A stretch of DNA of 64,000 nt from Catenulispora rubra (GCF_015356825.1 NZ_JAACYW010000027.1:1-64000); one strand, 5' to 3'; counted from the stretch's first letter, positions 45,779 to 55,759 are shown. The notes: generated from the sequence alone by a model not told the origin. Numbers and translations are program-made.

Positions 45779-48448
45779 ATGGATTCCGCGGAGATCCACC
45801 GCCGCTGGCTCGACTTCTTCCAGAAGAAGGGCCATACGGTCGTCCCGTCGGCGTCGCTCATCTCGAACGACCCGACCACCCTGCTCACCATCGCGGGCAT
45901 GGCCCCGTTCAAGCCGTACTTCCTCGGCGAGCAGCCGGCGCCCTGGCCGCGCGCGACCTCGGTCCAGAAGTGCGTGCGCACGCTGGACATCGAGGAGGTC
46001 GGCAAGACCACCCGGCACGGCTCGTTCTTCCAGATGTGCGGCAACTTCTCCTTCGGGGACTACTTCAAGGAGACCGCCATCCCGATGGCGTGGGAGCTGT
46101 GCACCACGCCGGTCTCCGAGGGCGGCTTCGGCCTGGACCCGGACAAGATCTGGGTCACCGTCTACCTCGACGACGACGAGGCCGAGGAGATCTGGAAGAA
46201 GACCGGCTTCCCGGCCGAGCGCATCCAGCGCCTCGGGATGAAGGAGAACTACTGGTCGATGGGCGTGCCCGGGCCCTGCGGCCCGTGCTCGGAGCTCTTC
46301 TACGACCGGGGCCCGGAGTTCGGCGAGGCCGGCGGCCCGGCGGTCAACGACGAGCGCTACATGGAGTTCTGGAACCTGGTCTTCATGCAGTTCGAGCGCG
46401 GCGCGGGCGGCGACAAGGGCGGCTTCCCGATCCTCGGCGAGCTCCCCAGCAAGTCCATCGACACCGGCCTCGGCCTGGAGCGTCTGGCGACGATCCTGCA
46501 GGGCGTCAACAACCTGTACGAGATCGACACCTCGCGGGCGATCCTGGACAAGGCGGCGTCCATCGCGGGCGTGACCTACGGCCGGGACACCAAGAACGAC
46601 GTCTCGCTGCGCGTGGTCACCGACCACGTGAAGACCGCGACGATGATGATCGGCGACGGCATCACGCCGGGCAACGAGGGCCGCGGCTACGTGCTGCGCC
46701 GCCTGATGCGCCGCGCGATCCGCAACATGCGGCTGCTCGGCGCGCACGGCGCGACCATCAAGGACCTGACCGAGACCACCATCGAAGCGATGGGCCCGGC
46801 CTACCCCGAGCTGGTCGCGGACTCCTCGCGCATCGTCGCGGTGGCGGTCGCGGAGGAGACCTCCTTCCTGCAGACGCTGCGCACCGGCTCGGCGATGTTC
46901 GAGACGGTCGCGGACGAGGCGAAGAAGTCCGGCGGCACCGTGTTCTCCGGCGACCAGGCGTTCAAGCTGCACGACACCTTCGGCTTCCCGATCGACCTGA
47001 CCCTGGAGATGGCCTCCGAGGCGGGCCTGAGCGTCGACGAAGAGGGCTTCCGCCGCCTGATGAAGGAGCAGCGGGACCAGGCGAAGGCGGACGCGCGGGC
47101 GAAGAAGACCGGCCACGCCGACATGTCGGCGTACCGGGAGCTGCTGGACACGGCGGGCCCGTCGGCGTTCACCGGCTACCACGAGGTCTCCTCCGAGGGC
47201 CTGCTGAAGGCGATGCTGGTCAACGGCCAGGTCGGCAGCTCCGCGCAGCCGGGCGACGAGGTGGAGCTGGTCCTGGACCGCACCCCCTTCTACGCCGAGG
47301 GCGGCGGCCAGCTCGCGGACCACGGCCTGATCCGGCTCGGCAACGGCGCGCTGGCCGAGGTCGTGGACGTGCAGAAGCCCGTCGGCGACCTGATCGCGCA
47401 CCGGGCGATCGTGCGCGACGGCGAGGTCGTGCTCGGCAGCGAGGCGTGGGGCGAGGTGGACACCGCGCGGCGCGCGGCGATCTCCCGCGCGCACACCGCG
47501 ACACACATGGTTCACAAGGCGTTCCGCGAACTGCTCGGCGAGACCGCGACCCAGGCCGGTTCGGAGAACTCGCCCGGCCGCTTCCGCTTCGACTTCGCCT
47601 CCCCGGGCGCGGTGCCGCACTCGGTGCTGGCGGACGTCGAGCAGCGGGTCAACGAGCTGCTGATCGACGACCTCACGGTCACCGCGCAGGTGATGAGCCA
47701 GCCCGAGGCCAAGGCCATGGGCGCGATGGCGCTGTTCGGCGAGAAGTACGGCGACCGGGTCCGCGTGGTCTCGGTCGGCGAGTGGGCGCACGAGCTCTGC
47801 GGCGGCACGCACGTGGACAACACCGGCCGCCTCGGTCTGGTGAAGCTGCTCTCCGAGTCCTCCATCGGCTCCGGCGTGCGCCGCGTGGAGGCGCTGGTCG
47901 GCACGGACGCGTACAACTTCCTGGCGCGCGAGCACGTCCTGGTGGCGCAGCTCGCGGAGGTCGTGAAGGCGCGGCCGGAGGAGCTGGTCGAGCGGGTCGG
48001 CGGCATCATGACCAAGCTGCGGGACGCGGAGAAGGAGATCTCCGCGCTCAAGGCGGGCCAGCTGCTGCAGATCGCGGGCTCGCTCGCGGACGGCGCGGCC
48101 GACGTGCACGGCGTCGCGGTGGTCACGCACCAGGCGCCGGACGGCGCGTCCGCGGACGATCTGCGCAAGCTGGTGCTGGACGTGCGCGGCCGGCTCGGCA
48201 CGCGCCCGGCGGTGGTCGCGGTCGCGGCCGCGGCGGGGGAGCGGCCGGTGGTGGTCATCGCGACCAACGAGGGCTCCCGGGCCTTGAGCCTGAAGGCGGG
48301 CGAGCTGGTCCGCTCGGCGGCCAAGACCCTCGGCGGCGGCGGAGGCGGCAAGGACGACGTCGCGCAGGGCGGCGGCACCGACGTCACGGCGATCCCGGCG
48401 GCGCTGGAGGGCGTCGGCCGCGCGGTGGCGGAGAAGGTGGCCGCGTAG
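45779..48448 (+). CDS. alaS: Alanine--tRNA ligase
   Basis: An 889-residue class II enzyme. The N-terminal catalytic core has [20 protein letters not shown], the editing domain has [11 protein letters not shown] (HxxxH) and the zinc-ligand segment [15 protein letters not shown], and the C-terminal oligomerisation (C-Ala) domain has a Gly-rich loop. All active-site and editing residues appear intact. It lies in the conserved group with ruvX, mltG and aroE. The ATG at 45779 has only a weak ribosome binding site. Confidence 0.96.
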   Translation: MDSAEIHRRWLDFFQKKGHTVVPSASLISNDPTTLLTIAGMAPFKPYFLGEQPAPWPRATSVQKCVRTLDIEEVGKTTRHGSFFQMCGNFSFGDYFKETAIPMAWELCTTPVSEGGFGLDPDKIWVTVYLDDDEAEEIWKKTGFPAERIQRLGMKENYWSMGVPGPCGPCSELFYDRGPEFGEAGGPAVNDERYMEFWNLVFMQFERGAGGDKGGFPILGELPSKSIDTGLGLERLATILQGVNNLYEIDTSRAILDKAASIAGVTYGRDTKNDVSLRVVTDHVKTATMMIGDGITPGNEGRGYVLRRLMRRAIRNMRLLGAHGATIKDLTETTIEAMGPAYPELVADSSRIVAVAVAEETSFLQTLRTGSAMFETVADEAKKSGGTVFSGDQAFKLHDTFGFPIDLTLEMASEAGLSVDEEGFRRLMKEQRDQAKADARAKKTGHADMSAYRELLDTAGPSAFTGYHEVSSEGLLKAMLVNGQVGSSAQPGDEVELVLDRTPFYAEGGGQLADHGLIRLGNGALAEVVDVQKPVGDLIAHRAIVRDGEVVLGSEAWGEVDTARRAAISRAHTATHMVHKAFRELLGETATQAGSENSPGRFRFDFASPGAVPHSVLADVEQRVNELLIDDLTVTAQVMSQPEAKAMGAMALFGEKYGDRVRVVSVGEWAHELCGGTHVDNTGRLGLVKLLSESSIGSGVRRVEALVGTDAYNFLAREHVLVAQLAEVVKARPEELVERVGGIMTKLRDAEKEISALKAGQLLQIAGSLADGAADVHGVAVVTHQAPDGASADDLRKLVLDVRGRLGTRPAVVAVAAAAGERPVVVIATNEGSRALSLKAGELVRSAAKTLGGGGGGKDDVAQGGGTDVTAIPAALEGVGRAVAEKVAA

Positions 48449-48525
48449 CGCGCGGAGGAAGTACGGGAAGCCGGGACGCGTAGGGCGCGTACGCTTTTCG
48501 GACGGCTTTTCGGACGGCTTCCGGG

Positions 48526-48550
48526 CCCGGGACCGGTCTTCGGTCCCGGG
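48526..48550 (+). terminator. Terminator after alaS
   Basis: A perfect 10-bp stem (48526-48535 with 48541-48550) with a 5-nt loop. Just upstream, TTTTCGGACGGC is repeated at 48495-48506 and 48507-48518. Confidence 0.75.
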
Positions 48551-48705
48551 TCCTGTCACGGACGGTGATTCGTACCTTGTCATGCGGTGTCCGGCAAATC
48601 GGTTTATCGGCGCCGGAGGCGACAGCGGAGGCCGGAACCGGGTACGGTCACGGACGCGTCACGGTTGGAGTGGGCCGTGCCCGGACGGATGGAGGACCGC
48701 GGATC

Positions 48706-49233
48706 ATGGAACTACCGGAGGTCCCGGAACCGTCTCCGCATCCCGTCCCGCAGCGCGAGATGCGCCGGGGCGTGCGGCTGGGGGTGGACGTCGGCACGGT
48801 CCGGATCGGCGTCGCCTCCTGCGACCGCGACGGCCTGCTCGCCACCCCGGTGGAGACGGTGAAGGCCGAGCCGCGCCGGGGCTCCCTGGACCGCCTGGCG
48901 GCCCTGGCCGCTGAGTACGAGGCCTTCGAGATCGTGGTCGGCCTGCCGCGTTCGCTGTCCGGCGGCGAGGGCCCGGCCGCGGCCAAGATCCGGGGCTACG
49001 CCCGGGATCTGGCCCGCCGCCTGGGTCCGCGGCGGCCGGTCCGGCTGGTCGACGAGCGGCTTTCCACGGTCACCGCGACCCAGGGGCTGCGCGCCTCGGG
49101 CGTCAAGGCCAAGAAGGGCAGATCGGTGGTAGACCAAGCGGCCGCCGTGGTTATCTTGCAGAACGCACTTGATGCCGAACGGATGTCCGGACGTCCGCCC
49201 GGCACGATGGTCCAGCTGGAGGACGGCAACTGA
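48706..49233 (+). CDS. ruvX: Holliday junction resolvase-like RuvX (YqgF)
   Basis: A 175-residue RNase H-fold protein. [21 protein letters not shown] carries the first catalytic Asp, [10 protein letters not shown] is the second strand, and [13 protein letters not shown] has the Glu. [13 protein letters not shown] ends the motif set. The family is implicated in 16S rRNA processing and RNA quality control, less securely in junction resolution. ATG 48706 is preceded by GGAGG; a longer frame to 48565 is not conserved. Its stop overlaps the mltG ATG. Confidence 0.92.
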   Translation: MELPEVPEPSPHPVPQREMRRGVRLGVDVGTVRIGVASCDRDGLLATPVETVKAEPRRGSLDRLAALAAEYEAFEIVVGLPRSLSGGEGPAAAKIRGYARDLARRLGPRRPVRLVDERLSTVTATQGLRASGVKAKKGRSVVDQAAAVVILQNALDAERMSGRPPGTMVQLEDGN

Positions 49234-51311
49234 TGAGCGACGGCGATTGGCGATACGGGGGCGACGCGCCTCAGGGGCGGGGCCGCCGGAGGGCCGATGG
49301 ACAGCCGTCGGATCCGTATGACCAGGATCCGTCGTCGTACGAGCAGCAGCAGGGCCAGCAGGGTCAGCAGCAGTCCGGTTACGACCGCGGCTACGGCCAG
49401 CAGCAGGGTTCGTACGGTCAGCAGGGGTACGGACAGCAACAGCAGGGTGCTTACGGCCAGCCGGGGCAGCAGGCCCCACAGGCTCCGCAGGGCCAGGCCG
49501 GCCAGCAGGACCAGTACGGTCAGCAGCGTGGCTACGGCCAGCAGCAGCGCGGGTACGGTCAGGCGGGTCAGGCGGGCCAGCCGGGCCAGCCGGCCGCGCC
49601 GATCCCGGGCCAGCAGGCGCAGCCCGGCGCGGGCACCCGCGGCTACGGCCAGCCGCCGCAGCAGGGGCAGTACGGCCAGCAGGCGCAGGCGCCGCAGGGG
49701 TATGGACAGCAAGGGCAGCCGGGCCAGCCGGGTCAGCCGGGCCAGCAGGCGCAGCCGGGTTACCAGCAGCCCGGCTACGGTCAGCAGGCGCCGCAGGGCT
49801 ACGGCCAGCCGGCCGCGCCGGCGGACGCCGGCGCCGGCGTCCCGCGCGGCGGCCGCCGCGCCGCCCGCCCGGGCCCGAAGGTCGTGCAGAGCGAGGTCAT
49901 CGACCCCTACGCGCAGCCGTCGCAGGACCCTTACGGCGCCGGCCGGGCCACCACGACCGCGGCGGAGCCGTACACGGACGACGGGTGGGGCGACACCGGC
50001 ACCTCGGCCCCCACCGACGACGGCTACGCCGAGCACGGCAGCGAGGGCTGGGACGACGGCGGCCGGGCCGGCCGCTCGCGCGGCCGCCGGGGCGGCCGGG
50101 GTCGCCGCGGCGGCGGCGCCGAGGAGGAGTACGGCCAGAGCGGCTACGAGCAGGGCTACGACCAGGGCGGCGGCGACTGGGGCGACCAGGACGGCTTCTT
50201 CGAGGACCAGCCCCCGCGCCGCCGCGGCGGCAAGCTGCGCGCCTGGGCGCCGCTGTTCGTGCTCGTCGGCATCCTGAGCCTGTTCGGCGGCTGCATGTAC
50301 GCCGGCTACTCCTACTACAAGGGCAAGTACGGCCCGGCCCCCGACTTCACCGCCGCGGCGAACTGCACGGCCGCCGCGAAGGTCCCGGTCGACATCCCGC
50401 GCGGCGCGACCGGATCGCAGATAGCGAACGCCCTGTTCACCGCCGGCGTGGTGAAGAGCACGCGGGCGTACGTCAACGCGGCGAACCAGAACCAGGGCTC
50501 CTCCGGCATCACCGCCGGGACCTACTCGATCTGCCCGTCGCTCTCCGGCTCCAACGCCGTGCTGGAGCTGTTGAAGAAGTCGAACCTGTCCGACGCCTCG
50601 CAGATAATCGTGACTTCCCACGAGTGGGGCAAGGACGTCGTGGCAAGCATGATCGACAAGCGCAAGTGGAAGCAGGCCGACTTCGACGCGGCGATCTCGG
50701 GCAACACGATCGGCCTGCCGCCGTGGGCGGTGGACTCCACCACCCACAAGCCCACGATCGAGGGCATGCTCGAACCGGGCACCTACTCGCTGACGTCGGC
50801 CGACACGCCGAAGAGCGTGCTGACGCAGATGGTGGCGAACCGGATGGCGTACCTGAACCAGATCAACTTCGTGGCCAAGGCCGCGACGCTGACCTGCGGG
50901 ACCGCCAAGTGCACGCCGGAGCAGGTGCTGACCGTCGCCTCGATCGCCGAGGGCGAGGTCACCGACCCGACCGACGGCGCCCGGGTCGCCGAGGGCGTCT
51001 ACGCGCGCCTGAAGGCCAACGACCCGCTGGGCGTGGACTCCACCGCGCTGTTCGTGATCGGCCACCTCGGCCCCGGCAAGCTCCCGAGCGCGGCCCAGGT
51101 CCAGGACGCCACCAACCCGTACTCGACCTACGCGCCGCACCACGGCCTGCCCCCGACGCCGGTCTACCTCACGTCGGACGACATGATCAAGGCCGCGCTG
51201 GCGCCGACGCACGAGGGCGACTACTACTGGTGTGTCACCGCCACCGGCACGAACTTCTACACCAAGTACCAGCAGAAGCAACGCGACAAGGCCTGCTCCA
51301 CTTCGCAATGA
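49233..51311 (+). CDS. mltG: Endolytic transglycosylase MltG with Gln/Gly/Tyr-rich N-terminus
   Basis: A 692-residue single-pass membrane protein that cuts nascent peptidoglycan strands. The membrane helix lies at about 338-360 ([22 protein letters not shown]), followed by a LysM-like and a YceG domain with SIAEGEV near residue 570 (catalytic Glu) and [17 protein letters not shown] near 628. The first 330 residues are cytoplasmic: a Gln/Gly/Tyr/Pro-rich region with YGQQ and PGQP repeats up to about residue 200, then an Asp/Gly and Arg/Gly-rich stretch. Its end is tandemly repeated downstream. Confidence 0.93.
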   Translation: MSDGDWRYGGDAPQGRGRRRADGQPSDPYDQDPSSYEQQQGQQGQQQSGYDRGYGQQQGSYGQQGYGQQQQGAYGQPGQQAPQAPQGQAGQQDQYGQQRGYGQQQRGYGQAGQAGQPGQPAAPIPGQQAQPGAGTRGYGQPPQQGQYGQQAQAPQGYGQQGQPGQPGQPGQQAQPGYQQPGYGQQAPQGYGQPAAPADAGAGVPRGGRRAARPGPKVVQSEVIDPYAQPSQDPYGAGRATTTAAEPYTDDGWGDTGTSAPTDDGYAEHGSEGWDDGGRAGRSRGRRGGRGRRGGGAEEEYGQSGYEQGYDQGGGDWGDQDGFFEDQPPRRRGGKLRAWAPLFVLVGILSLFGGCMYAGYSYYKGKYGPAPDFTAAANCTAAAKVPVDIPRGATGSQIANALFTAGVVKSTRAYVNAANQNQGSSGITAGTYSICPSLSGSNAVLELLKKSNLSDASQIIVTSHEWGKDVVASMIDKRKWKQADFDAAISGNTIGLPPWAVDSTTHKPTIEGMLEPGTYSLTSADTPKSVLTQMVANRMAYLNQINFVAKAATLTCGTAKCTPEQVLTVASIAEGEVTDPTDGARVAEGVYARLKANDPLGVDSTALFVIGHLGPGKLPSAAQVQDATNPYSTYAPHHGLPPTPVYLTSDDMIKAALAPTHEGDYYWCVTATGTNFYTKYQQKQRDKACSTSQ

Positions 51312-51359
51312 GGACCTTCGCAATGAGCACCGTCACAGTGCGGACCTTCGCAGTGAGGA
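51300..51359 (+). repeat. Four 15-bp repeats of the mltG gene end
   Basis: Units at 51300, 51315, 51330 and 51345 share CCTTCGCAATGAGGA. The first contains the mltG stop; units two and four keep TGA in the same place and unit three has TGC. The last unit supplies GAGGA in front of aroE. Confidence 0.9.
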
Positions 51360-51366
51360 ACCCGAC

Positions 51367-52188
51367 CTGATCCGCCACGCCGCCGTCCTCGGCAGCCCGA
51401 TCGCGCACTCGCTGTCCCCGGTCCTGCACCGGGCCGCCTACGCCGCGCTCGGCCTGACCGACTGGACCTACGACGCGCACGAGGTCGACGAGGCGTCGCT
51501 CCCGGCCTTCCTGTCCGGCCTCGACGCCTCCTGGGCCGGCCTGTCCCTGACCATGCCGCTCAAGCGCGCGGTGATCCCGCTCCTCGACGAGGTGAGCGCG
51601 ACAGCCCGCGCCGTCGAGGCGGTGAACACAGTGCTGTTCGCCCCGGACGGCTCCCGCACCGGCACCAACACCGACGTCCCAGGCCTGGTCAACGCCCTGG
51701 CCGAGCGCCACGTGACCGAGGCCGCCTCGGCCGCGGTACTCGGCGCCGGCGCGACGGCGTCCTCAGCCCTGTCGGCCCTGTCCGGCATCGCCAAGAGCGA
51801 GGTCGAGGTCTTCATCCGCAACCACGCCCGCGACCCCGAGGTCCACGCGATCGCCGAAGCAGTCGGCACCCCAGTCCGCATCCGCGACTGGCACGAGGCC
51901 GCAGCGGCCTTCGAGTGCGAACTCGTGATCAGCACCACCCCCGCCGGCGCGACCGACACCCTCGCCGCGGCGGTCCCGACAACCCCCGGCACCCTGTTCG
52001 ACGTGCTTTACCACCCCTGGCCGACCCCACTCGCCGCCGCCTGGACGGCGCACGGCGGCGCCGTGCTGGGCGGCCTGGACCTGCTGGTGCACCAGGCGGT
52101 GCTACAGGCGGAGCTGATGACCGGCCGGGTCCCGGCGCCTCTGGCGGCGATGCGCAGTGCTGGGGAAGCGGCTTTGTCTGCGCGCTGA
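51367..52188 (+). CDS. aroE: Shikimate dehydrogenase
   Basis: About 273 residues. The enzyme reduces 3-dehydroshikimate with NADPH. The substrate-binding SPIAHSLSPVLHRAAY is right at the N-terminus, the catalytic Lys is in TMPLKRAVIPLLDE near residue 63, and the nucleotide-binding loop is VLGAGATASSA near 125. The frame is open from GTG 51232 inside mltG, but the conserved protein begins at about CTG 51367, which follows GTGAGGAA at 7-8 nt. A CTG start is therefore preferred; no ATG, GTG or TTG is in frame between. The 3-prime end is duplicated at 52226-52279. Confidence 0.9.
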   Translation: MIRHAAVLGSPIAHSLSPVLHRAAYAALGLTDWTYDAHEVDEASLPAFLSGLDASWAGLSLTMPLKRAVIPLLDEVSATARAVEAVNTVLFAPDGSRTGTNTDVPGLVNALAERHVTEAASAAVLGAGATASSALSALSGIAKSEVEVFIRNHARDPEVHAIAEAVGTPVRIRDWHEAAAAFECELVISTTPAGATDTLAAAVPTTPGTLFDVLYHPWPTPLAAAWTAHGGAVLGGLDLLVHQAVLQAELMTGRVPAPLAAMRSAGEAALSAR

Positions 52189-52279
52189 GGTCCGATCGCG
52201 CCGACGGCGCTGGACCGGCCGGGCGCTGGCGGCGATGCGAAGCGCGGGGCAAGCAGCTTCGTCTGCGCGCTGAGGTCCG
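52141..52279 (+). repeat. Duplicated 3-prime end of aroE including the stop
   Basis: Bases 52141-52194 recur at 52226-52279 with 48 of 54 positions identical and a period of 85 bp. The stop codon and following AGGTCCG are kept in both. Confidence 0.9.
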
Positions 52280-52402
52280 GTCCTGGTGGCAGCTCGCTGG
52301 AGTAGTCCTGGGGCGAGGTGATCTTCGCGTGGGTGTCGCTATCCAGCCGGAATCGTATGTCCGCCTCAGGTGCTTCAGTTGCCTGAGCCGTTTCAACTGT
52401 TT

Positions 52403-53308
52403 TTAGCTGTCGGCCCGGACTGCCGTGACTGTCACAGTCGCATACTCCACCGCGAACTCCCCGCCGACCGCGTCCACCTCCGCGCCGATTGCCTCCTGTA
52501 GTGCGGCCACCTGATCGCGGGGCAGCAGTGCGTGGCCGCCGAAGGTCGGGAAGAGGTCCACCCACTCGGCGCTGGTGTAGGTGCGCTGCCACTCGTCGCG
52601 CCACTGGTCGGCGGGTTCGAAGCCGGCCTCGTGCAGGCGCTCGGCGGTGCTGGCCAGCAGCGGTGCGTAGATGTTCTTGCTGAATTGGGCGCCGCCGGTC
52701 CGGAAGGTCGGCATCTGCGGTTGGAGGTCGGCGTAGACCTTCGCGAATGCCTTCGCGAGGTCCGGCGGCAGCTGGAAGGCGTTCCAGAACAGCGCGATCC
52801 GTCCGCCGGGCCGTACGACGCGCGCGGCCTGTGCGGCGCCTGCCGCCGGATCGACCCAGTGCCAGGTCATGGCGGCGGTCAGGGTGTCGAAGACGCGGCC
52901 GGCCGGGTCCCAGTCCTCGAACTTCGCGATCTCGACGCGCAGGCCGCGCTCGGCCGCGAACGCCGCCATGCGCTCGTCCGGCTCGACGCCGGTGACCTCG
53001 CAGCCGGCGGCCTGGAACTGCCGGGCGGCGATGCCGGTGCCGCAGCCGACGTCCAGCACGCTGCGACCCGGCCGGTCGGCCACGATGCGCTCGATCAACG
53101 CACGCGGGTAGCCCGGCCGGGCGCGGTTGTAGCGCTCGGGGTCGTCGCCGAAGGACTCGGCGATCGGCTTGTCGGCAAGCGATTTGTCAGTGATCGGCTT
53201 ATTGGCGAGCGGGTTGTCAGTGATTGGCATGTCGGCGATCGGCTTGTCTGCCTGCGGAATCGGCTCGCTGGGCTGCTCAGGCGGGGTGCCTCCGACTATA
53301 GTGACCAT
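52403..53308 (-). CDS. SAM-dependent methyltransferase with N-terminal pentapeptide-like repeats
   Basis: A 301-residue class I methyltransferase. Motif I is VLDVGCGTGIAARQF near residue 80, the acidic loop is VTGVEPDERM near 103, and the downstream TWHWVDPAAG is typical of UbiE-like small-molecule enzymes. Residues about 20-50 are six degenerate 5-residue units (KPIAD, MPITD, NPLAN, KPITD, KSLAD, KPIAE) encoded by 15-bp repeats. ATG 53308 is preceded by TAGAGT with a 6-nt gap (leaderless). It is divergent from a TetR regulator that may control it. The substrate is unknown. Confidence 0.85.
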   Translation of the reverse strand: MVTIVGGTPPEQPSEPIPQADKPIADMPITDNPLANKPITDKSLADKPIAESFGDDPERYNRARPGYPRALIERIVADRPGRSVLDVGCGTGIAARQFQAAGCEVTGVEPDERMAAFAAERGLRVEIAKFEDWDPAGRVFDTLTAAMTWHWVDPAAGAAQAARVVRPGGRIALFWNAFQLPPDLAKAFAKVYADLQPQMPTFRTGGAQFSKNIYAPLLASTAERLHEAGFEPADQWRDEWQRTYTSAEWVDLFPTFGGHALLPRDQVAALQEAIGAEVDAVGGEFAVEYATVTVTAVRADS

Positions 53309-53310
53309 GT

Positions 53311-53335
53311 GCCCACTCTAATGGGCGCCTGCCCA
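53311..53335. promoter_or_regulatory. GCCCA-N6-TGGGC-N4-GCCCA array, candidate TetR operator
   Basis: Three alternating arms, GCCCA (53311-53315), TGGGC (53322-53326) and GCCCA (53331-53335), form two overlapping palindromes. The -10 box TAGAGT of the methyltransferase (minus strand, 53320-53315) lies inside, so a bound repressor would block it. Confidence 0.55.
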
Positions 53336-53379
53336 CTCGTCCAGGAATCGCCGCCGCAATCGTTGAAGGGACCCCGCCG

Positions 53380-53961
53380 TTGCCCACCGGCATCGCCATC
53401 CGCGACCCCCGCCAGCAGCTCTTCGACGCCGCCGAGCGGGTCCTGCTCGGCGCCGGCCCGGCCGCGCTGACCAGCCGCGCGGTCACCGACGAGGCCGGCG
53501 TGGCCAAGGGCGTGCTGCACCGGCACTTCGCCGACTTCGACGCCTTCCTCGCCGACTACCTCATCGAGTGCGCGCGCCGCGTGACCGACCGGGACGAGCG
53601 CCTGCGCGCCCGCGCCGGGCAGGGCGATCTCGCCGACAACCTGGCCGAGGCGCTGACCGACTTCTTCGGTTCGGTGGCGCAGCACGTGCTGGCGCTGGTG
53701 ACCTTCCGCGACGGCCTGCGGGCCCGGCTGCGCGCGGCCGGCGTCCCCGGCCTGCCAGTGCTGACCGAGGGCACGCGCATGGTCGTCGGCTACCTGGAGG
53801 CCGAGCGTGCTCTGGGCCGGCTGCCCGCCGGGTTCGATCCCGAGCTCAAGACGCTGATGCTGATCGGGTCGACGCAGCTGGCCGCCGCCGGGCGCGACGA
53901 CGGACCGCCGGCCTTCAGCGAGGTCCGGCGGTTCGTCGTCGAGGCGTTGGGCCTGGGGTAA
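53380..53961 (+). CDS. TetR family transcriptional regulator
   Basis: A 193-residue regulator. The N-terminal helix-turn-helix fits TetR (LTSRAVTDEAGVAKGVLHRHFADFDAFLADYL, residues about 30-60), and the helical ligand domain follows. The start is TTG 53380, preceded by AAGGGAC. It is divergent from the methyltransferase and probably represses it and itself through the palindromes between. It converges on the kinase gene with a 1-bp gap. Confidence 0.87.
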   Translation: MPTGIAIRDPRQQLFDAAERVLLGAGPAALTSRAVTDEAGVAKGVLHRHFADFDAFLADYLIECARRVTDRDERLRARAGQGDLADNLAEALTDFFGSVAQHVLALVTFRDGLRARLRAAGVPGLPVLTEGTRMVVGYLEAERALGRLPAGFDPELKTLMLIGSTQLAAAGRDDGPPAFSEVRRFVVEALGLG

Positions 53962-53962
53962 T

Positions 53963-55759
53963 TCAGCTAGTAGCGCCGGTGGTGTTGCCGGACGAGCTGG
54001 TGGGACCGCTGCTGCTGCCGCCGCCGCTCGGCGTGCAGCTGATGTCCACGGACCCGGCGCTCGTCGTGCCCCCGGGCGTGCCCGGCGCGCTCCAGGTGAT
54101 GTCGACCGTGCCGGAGAGCCCCTTCTGGGCGCGCTGGTCGTCCCAAACTTTGAACTGATCTGTCACGGAGCCGTCGTGCGCGGTGATCGTCGCGCCGCCG
54201 GCGCCGCCGCCGACCACATGCCAGTGATAGGTGATCGGCACCGTGCCGCCGGCCGGCAGCCCGCCGACGGTGAACGTGACCGTCCCGGTCGGCAGATCAG
54301 CGGGCGGACACGGCCCGCTGTACTTGCCGTTCGCCATGGACGCGCTGGCCGAGATGGTCACCGCGACGCTCGGCGTCGTCGTCGGCCCGGTGCTCCCGGG
54401 CGGCGTGCTCGGAACCGTCGTCGAGTGCGGAGGCGGCGGCGGATAGCTGGGCCACGGTCCCGGCGAGCCCAGACTCGACAACGGCAGGCCGATCGGCGTC
54501 GCCGACGACAGCGGCGCCGTGACCGTCGTGGTCGCGGACGCCGGCGTGGTCGGGCCGCTGGTCGCCGACTTCGCGGAGGAACTGCTGTCCGCGCTGCTCG
54601 AACCGGGCGTTGGCGCGCCTCCCGCCGCCAGCCCCGGCGACGCGTCGTCGGTCACCGACGACGAGTCGGTGGGCGTCACGACCAGTTGCCCGGACGGCCC
54701 GGTAGCCGCCGCCGCGTGCTTCCCGGGAGAGAACGCCACGGCCGCGACCACCGCGCCGATCACCGCGATCGCGGCTGCGGCGAGCCCGGCCTTGGTGCCG
54801 CGCCCCATCCCCTCGCCGTCGTCGCCCAAGAGGCCGTGCGAGAGGTCTTCCTCGTACCAGATGGTCTGACCGGCTGACGTCCCGGCTATCGCGTTATCCG
54901 CGGGAAGCGCCGCTACCAGTGCGGCCAGCTCCTGCCGCCCGCGCTCCTCCCACTCCAATCCGTACTCCACGACCGCAGCCGCTTCCAGCTCCGCGAGGAA
55001 GTCCGCTGTGTCGCCAGGCCGCTCCACCGGGGTCTTGGCCAACCCCTGAGCCAGCAGCGGCCGCAACGCGGCGGGCACGTCGGCCACGGGTATCGGCGCC
55101 GCGCGGTGCAGCGTCTGCAGCTCGAACACGGAATCCGCCGCGTACGGCACGCGTCCCGTCAGGCATTCGTAGAAGGTCGCCGTGACCGCGTACATGTCGG
55201 TCACCGACCGCGGCGTCGCCCCCTCCCACAGCTCCGGCGCCATATAAGAAGGCGTACCGGCCGCCGGCATCATCGCCTCGGTCCGCACGGCGAGGCCGAA
55301 ACCGCCCACCTTCGCGACCCCGTCGCTGCCGATCACCACGTTCGACGGCTGGTAGTCGCGGTGCACGACGCCGACCTCCTGCGCCGCGCCGAGCCCGGCC
55401 AGCGACGCCTTCATCACCGCGAGCGCCGCCTCCGGCGTCAGCGGCTTCAGCGGGATCGAGGTCGTCAGCACCCTCCGCAGTGCCGCGCCCTCCACCGCCT
55501 CGCTGATCAGTGCGATCGCGGTCGCGGTCGCCACCAGCTCGCGGACCCGCACCACGTTCGGGTGCTCCAGGCCCGCGAGCCGCGCCGCCTCGTCGCGGAA
55601 GCGCTCCCGGAACGCCGGGTCCGAGCACGGCTTGGCGCCCGGATACGTGATCGTGACCCGGTCGCCGCTCGCGTCGTGCACGGCCTCGACGACCCGGCCG
55701 GTCTCCCCAGTGCGGAGTACCCGGGTTTCGGTGTACCCGGGAACCGTCCATCCGGCCAA
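53963..55759 (-). CDS. Transmembrane Ser/Thr kinase-like protein, predicted pseudokinase
   Basis: A 598-residue protein. Residues 1-270 have the protein kinase fold: HRDYQPSN (133-140) with catalytic Asp135 and Asn140, and MAPE at 173-176. Two ATP-handling residues are missing: the beta-3 Lys position in VTITY is Thr38, and the DFG motif reads GFG (153-155). A membrane helix lies at about 322-343, followed by a Ser/Thr/Pro-rich stretch (345-475) and a beta-rich domain (about 480-570) with two cysteines. TTG 55759 is preceded by GGGAGG. It follows the ABC exporter operon on the same strand. Confidence 0.85.
   Translation of the reverse strand: MAGWTVPGYTETRVLRTGETGRVVEAVHDASGDRVTITYPGAKPCSDPAFRERFRDEAARLAGLEHPNVVRVRELVATATAIALISEAVEGAALRRVLTTSIPLKPLTPEAALAVMKASLAGLGAAQEVGVVHRDYQPSNVVIGSDGVAKVGGFGLAVRTEAMMPAAGTPSYMAPELWEGATPRSVTDMYAVTATFYECLTGRVPYAADSVFELQTLHRAAPIPVADVPAALRPLLAQGLAKTPVERPGDTADFLAELEAAAVVEYGLEWEERGRQELAALVAALPADNAIAGTSAGQTIWYEEDLSHGLLGDDGEGMGRGTKAGLAAAAIAVIGAVVAAVAFSPGKHAAAATGPSGQLVVTPTDSSSVTDDASPGLAAGGAPTPGSSSADSSSSAKSATSGPTTPASATTTVTAPLSSATPIGLPLSSLGSPGPWPSYPPPPPHSTTVPSTPPGSTGPTTTPSVAVTISASASMANGKYSGPCPPADLPTGTVTFTVGGLPAGGTVPITYHWHVVGGGAGGATITAHDGSVTDQFKVWDDQRAQKGLSGTVDITWSAPGTPGGTTSAGSVDISCTPSGGGSSSGPTSSSGNTTGATS

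Noticed and set aside
45713-48583. A 956-codon open frame opposite alaS
   Set aside because: Same cause: antisense shadow of a long GC-rich gene with no recognisable domain.
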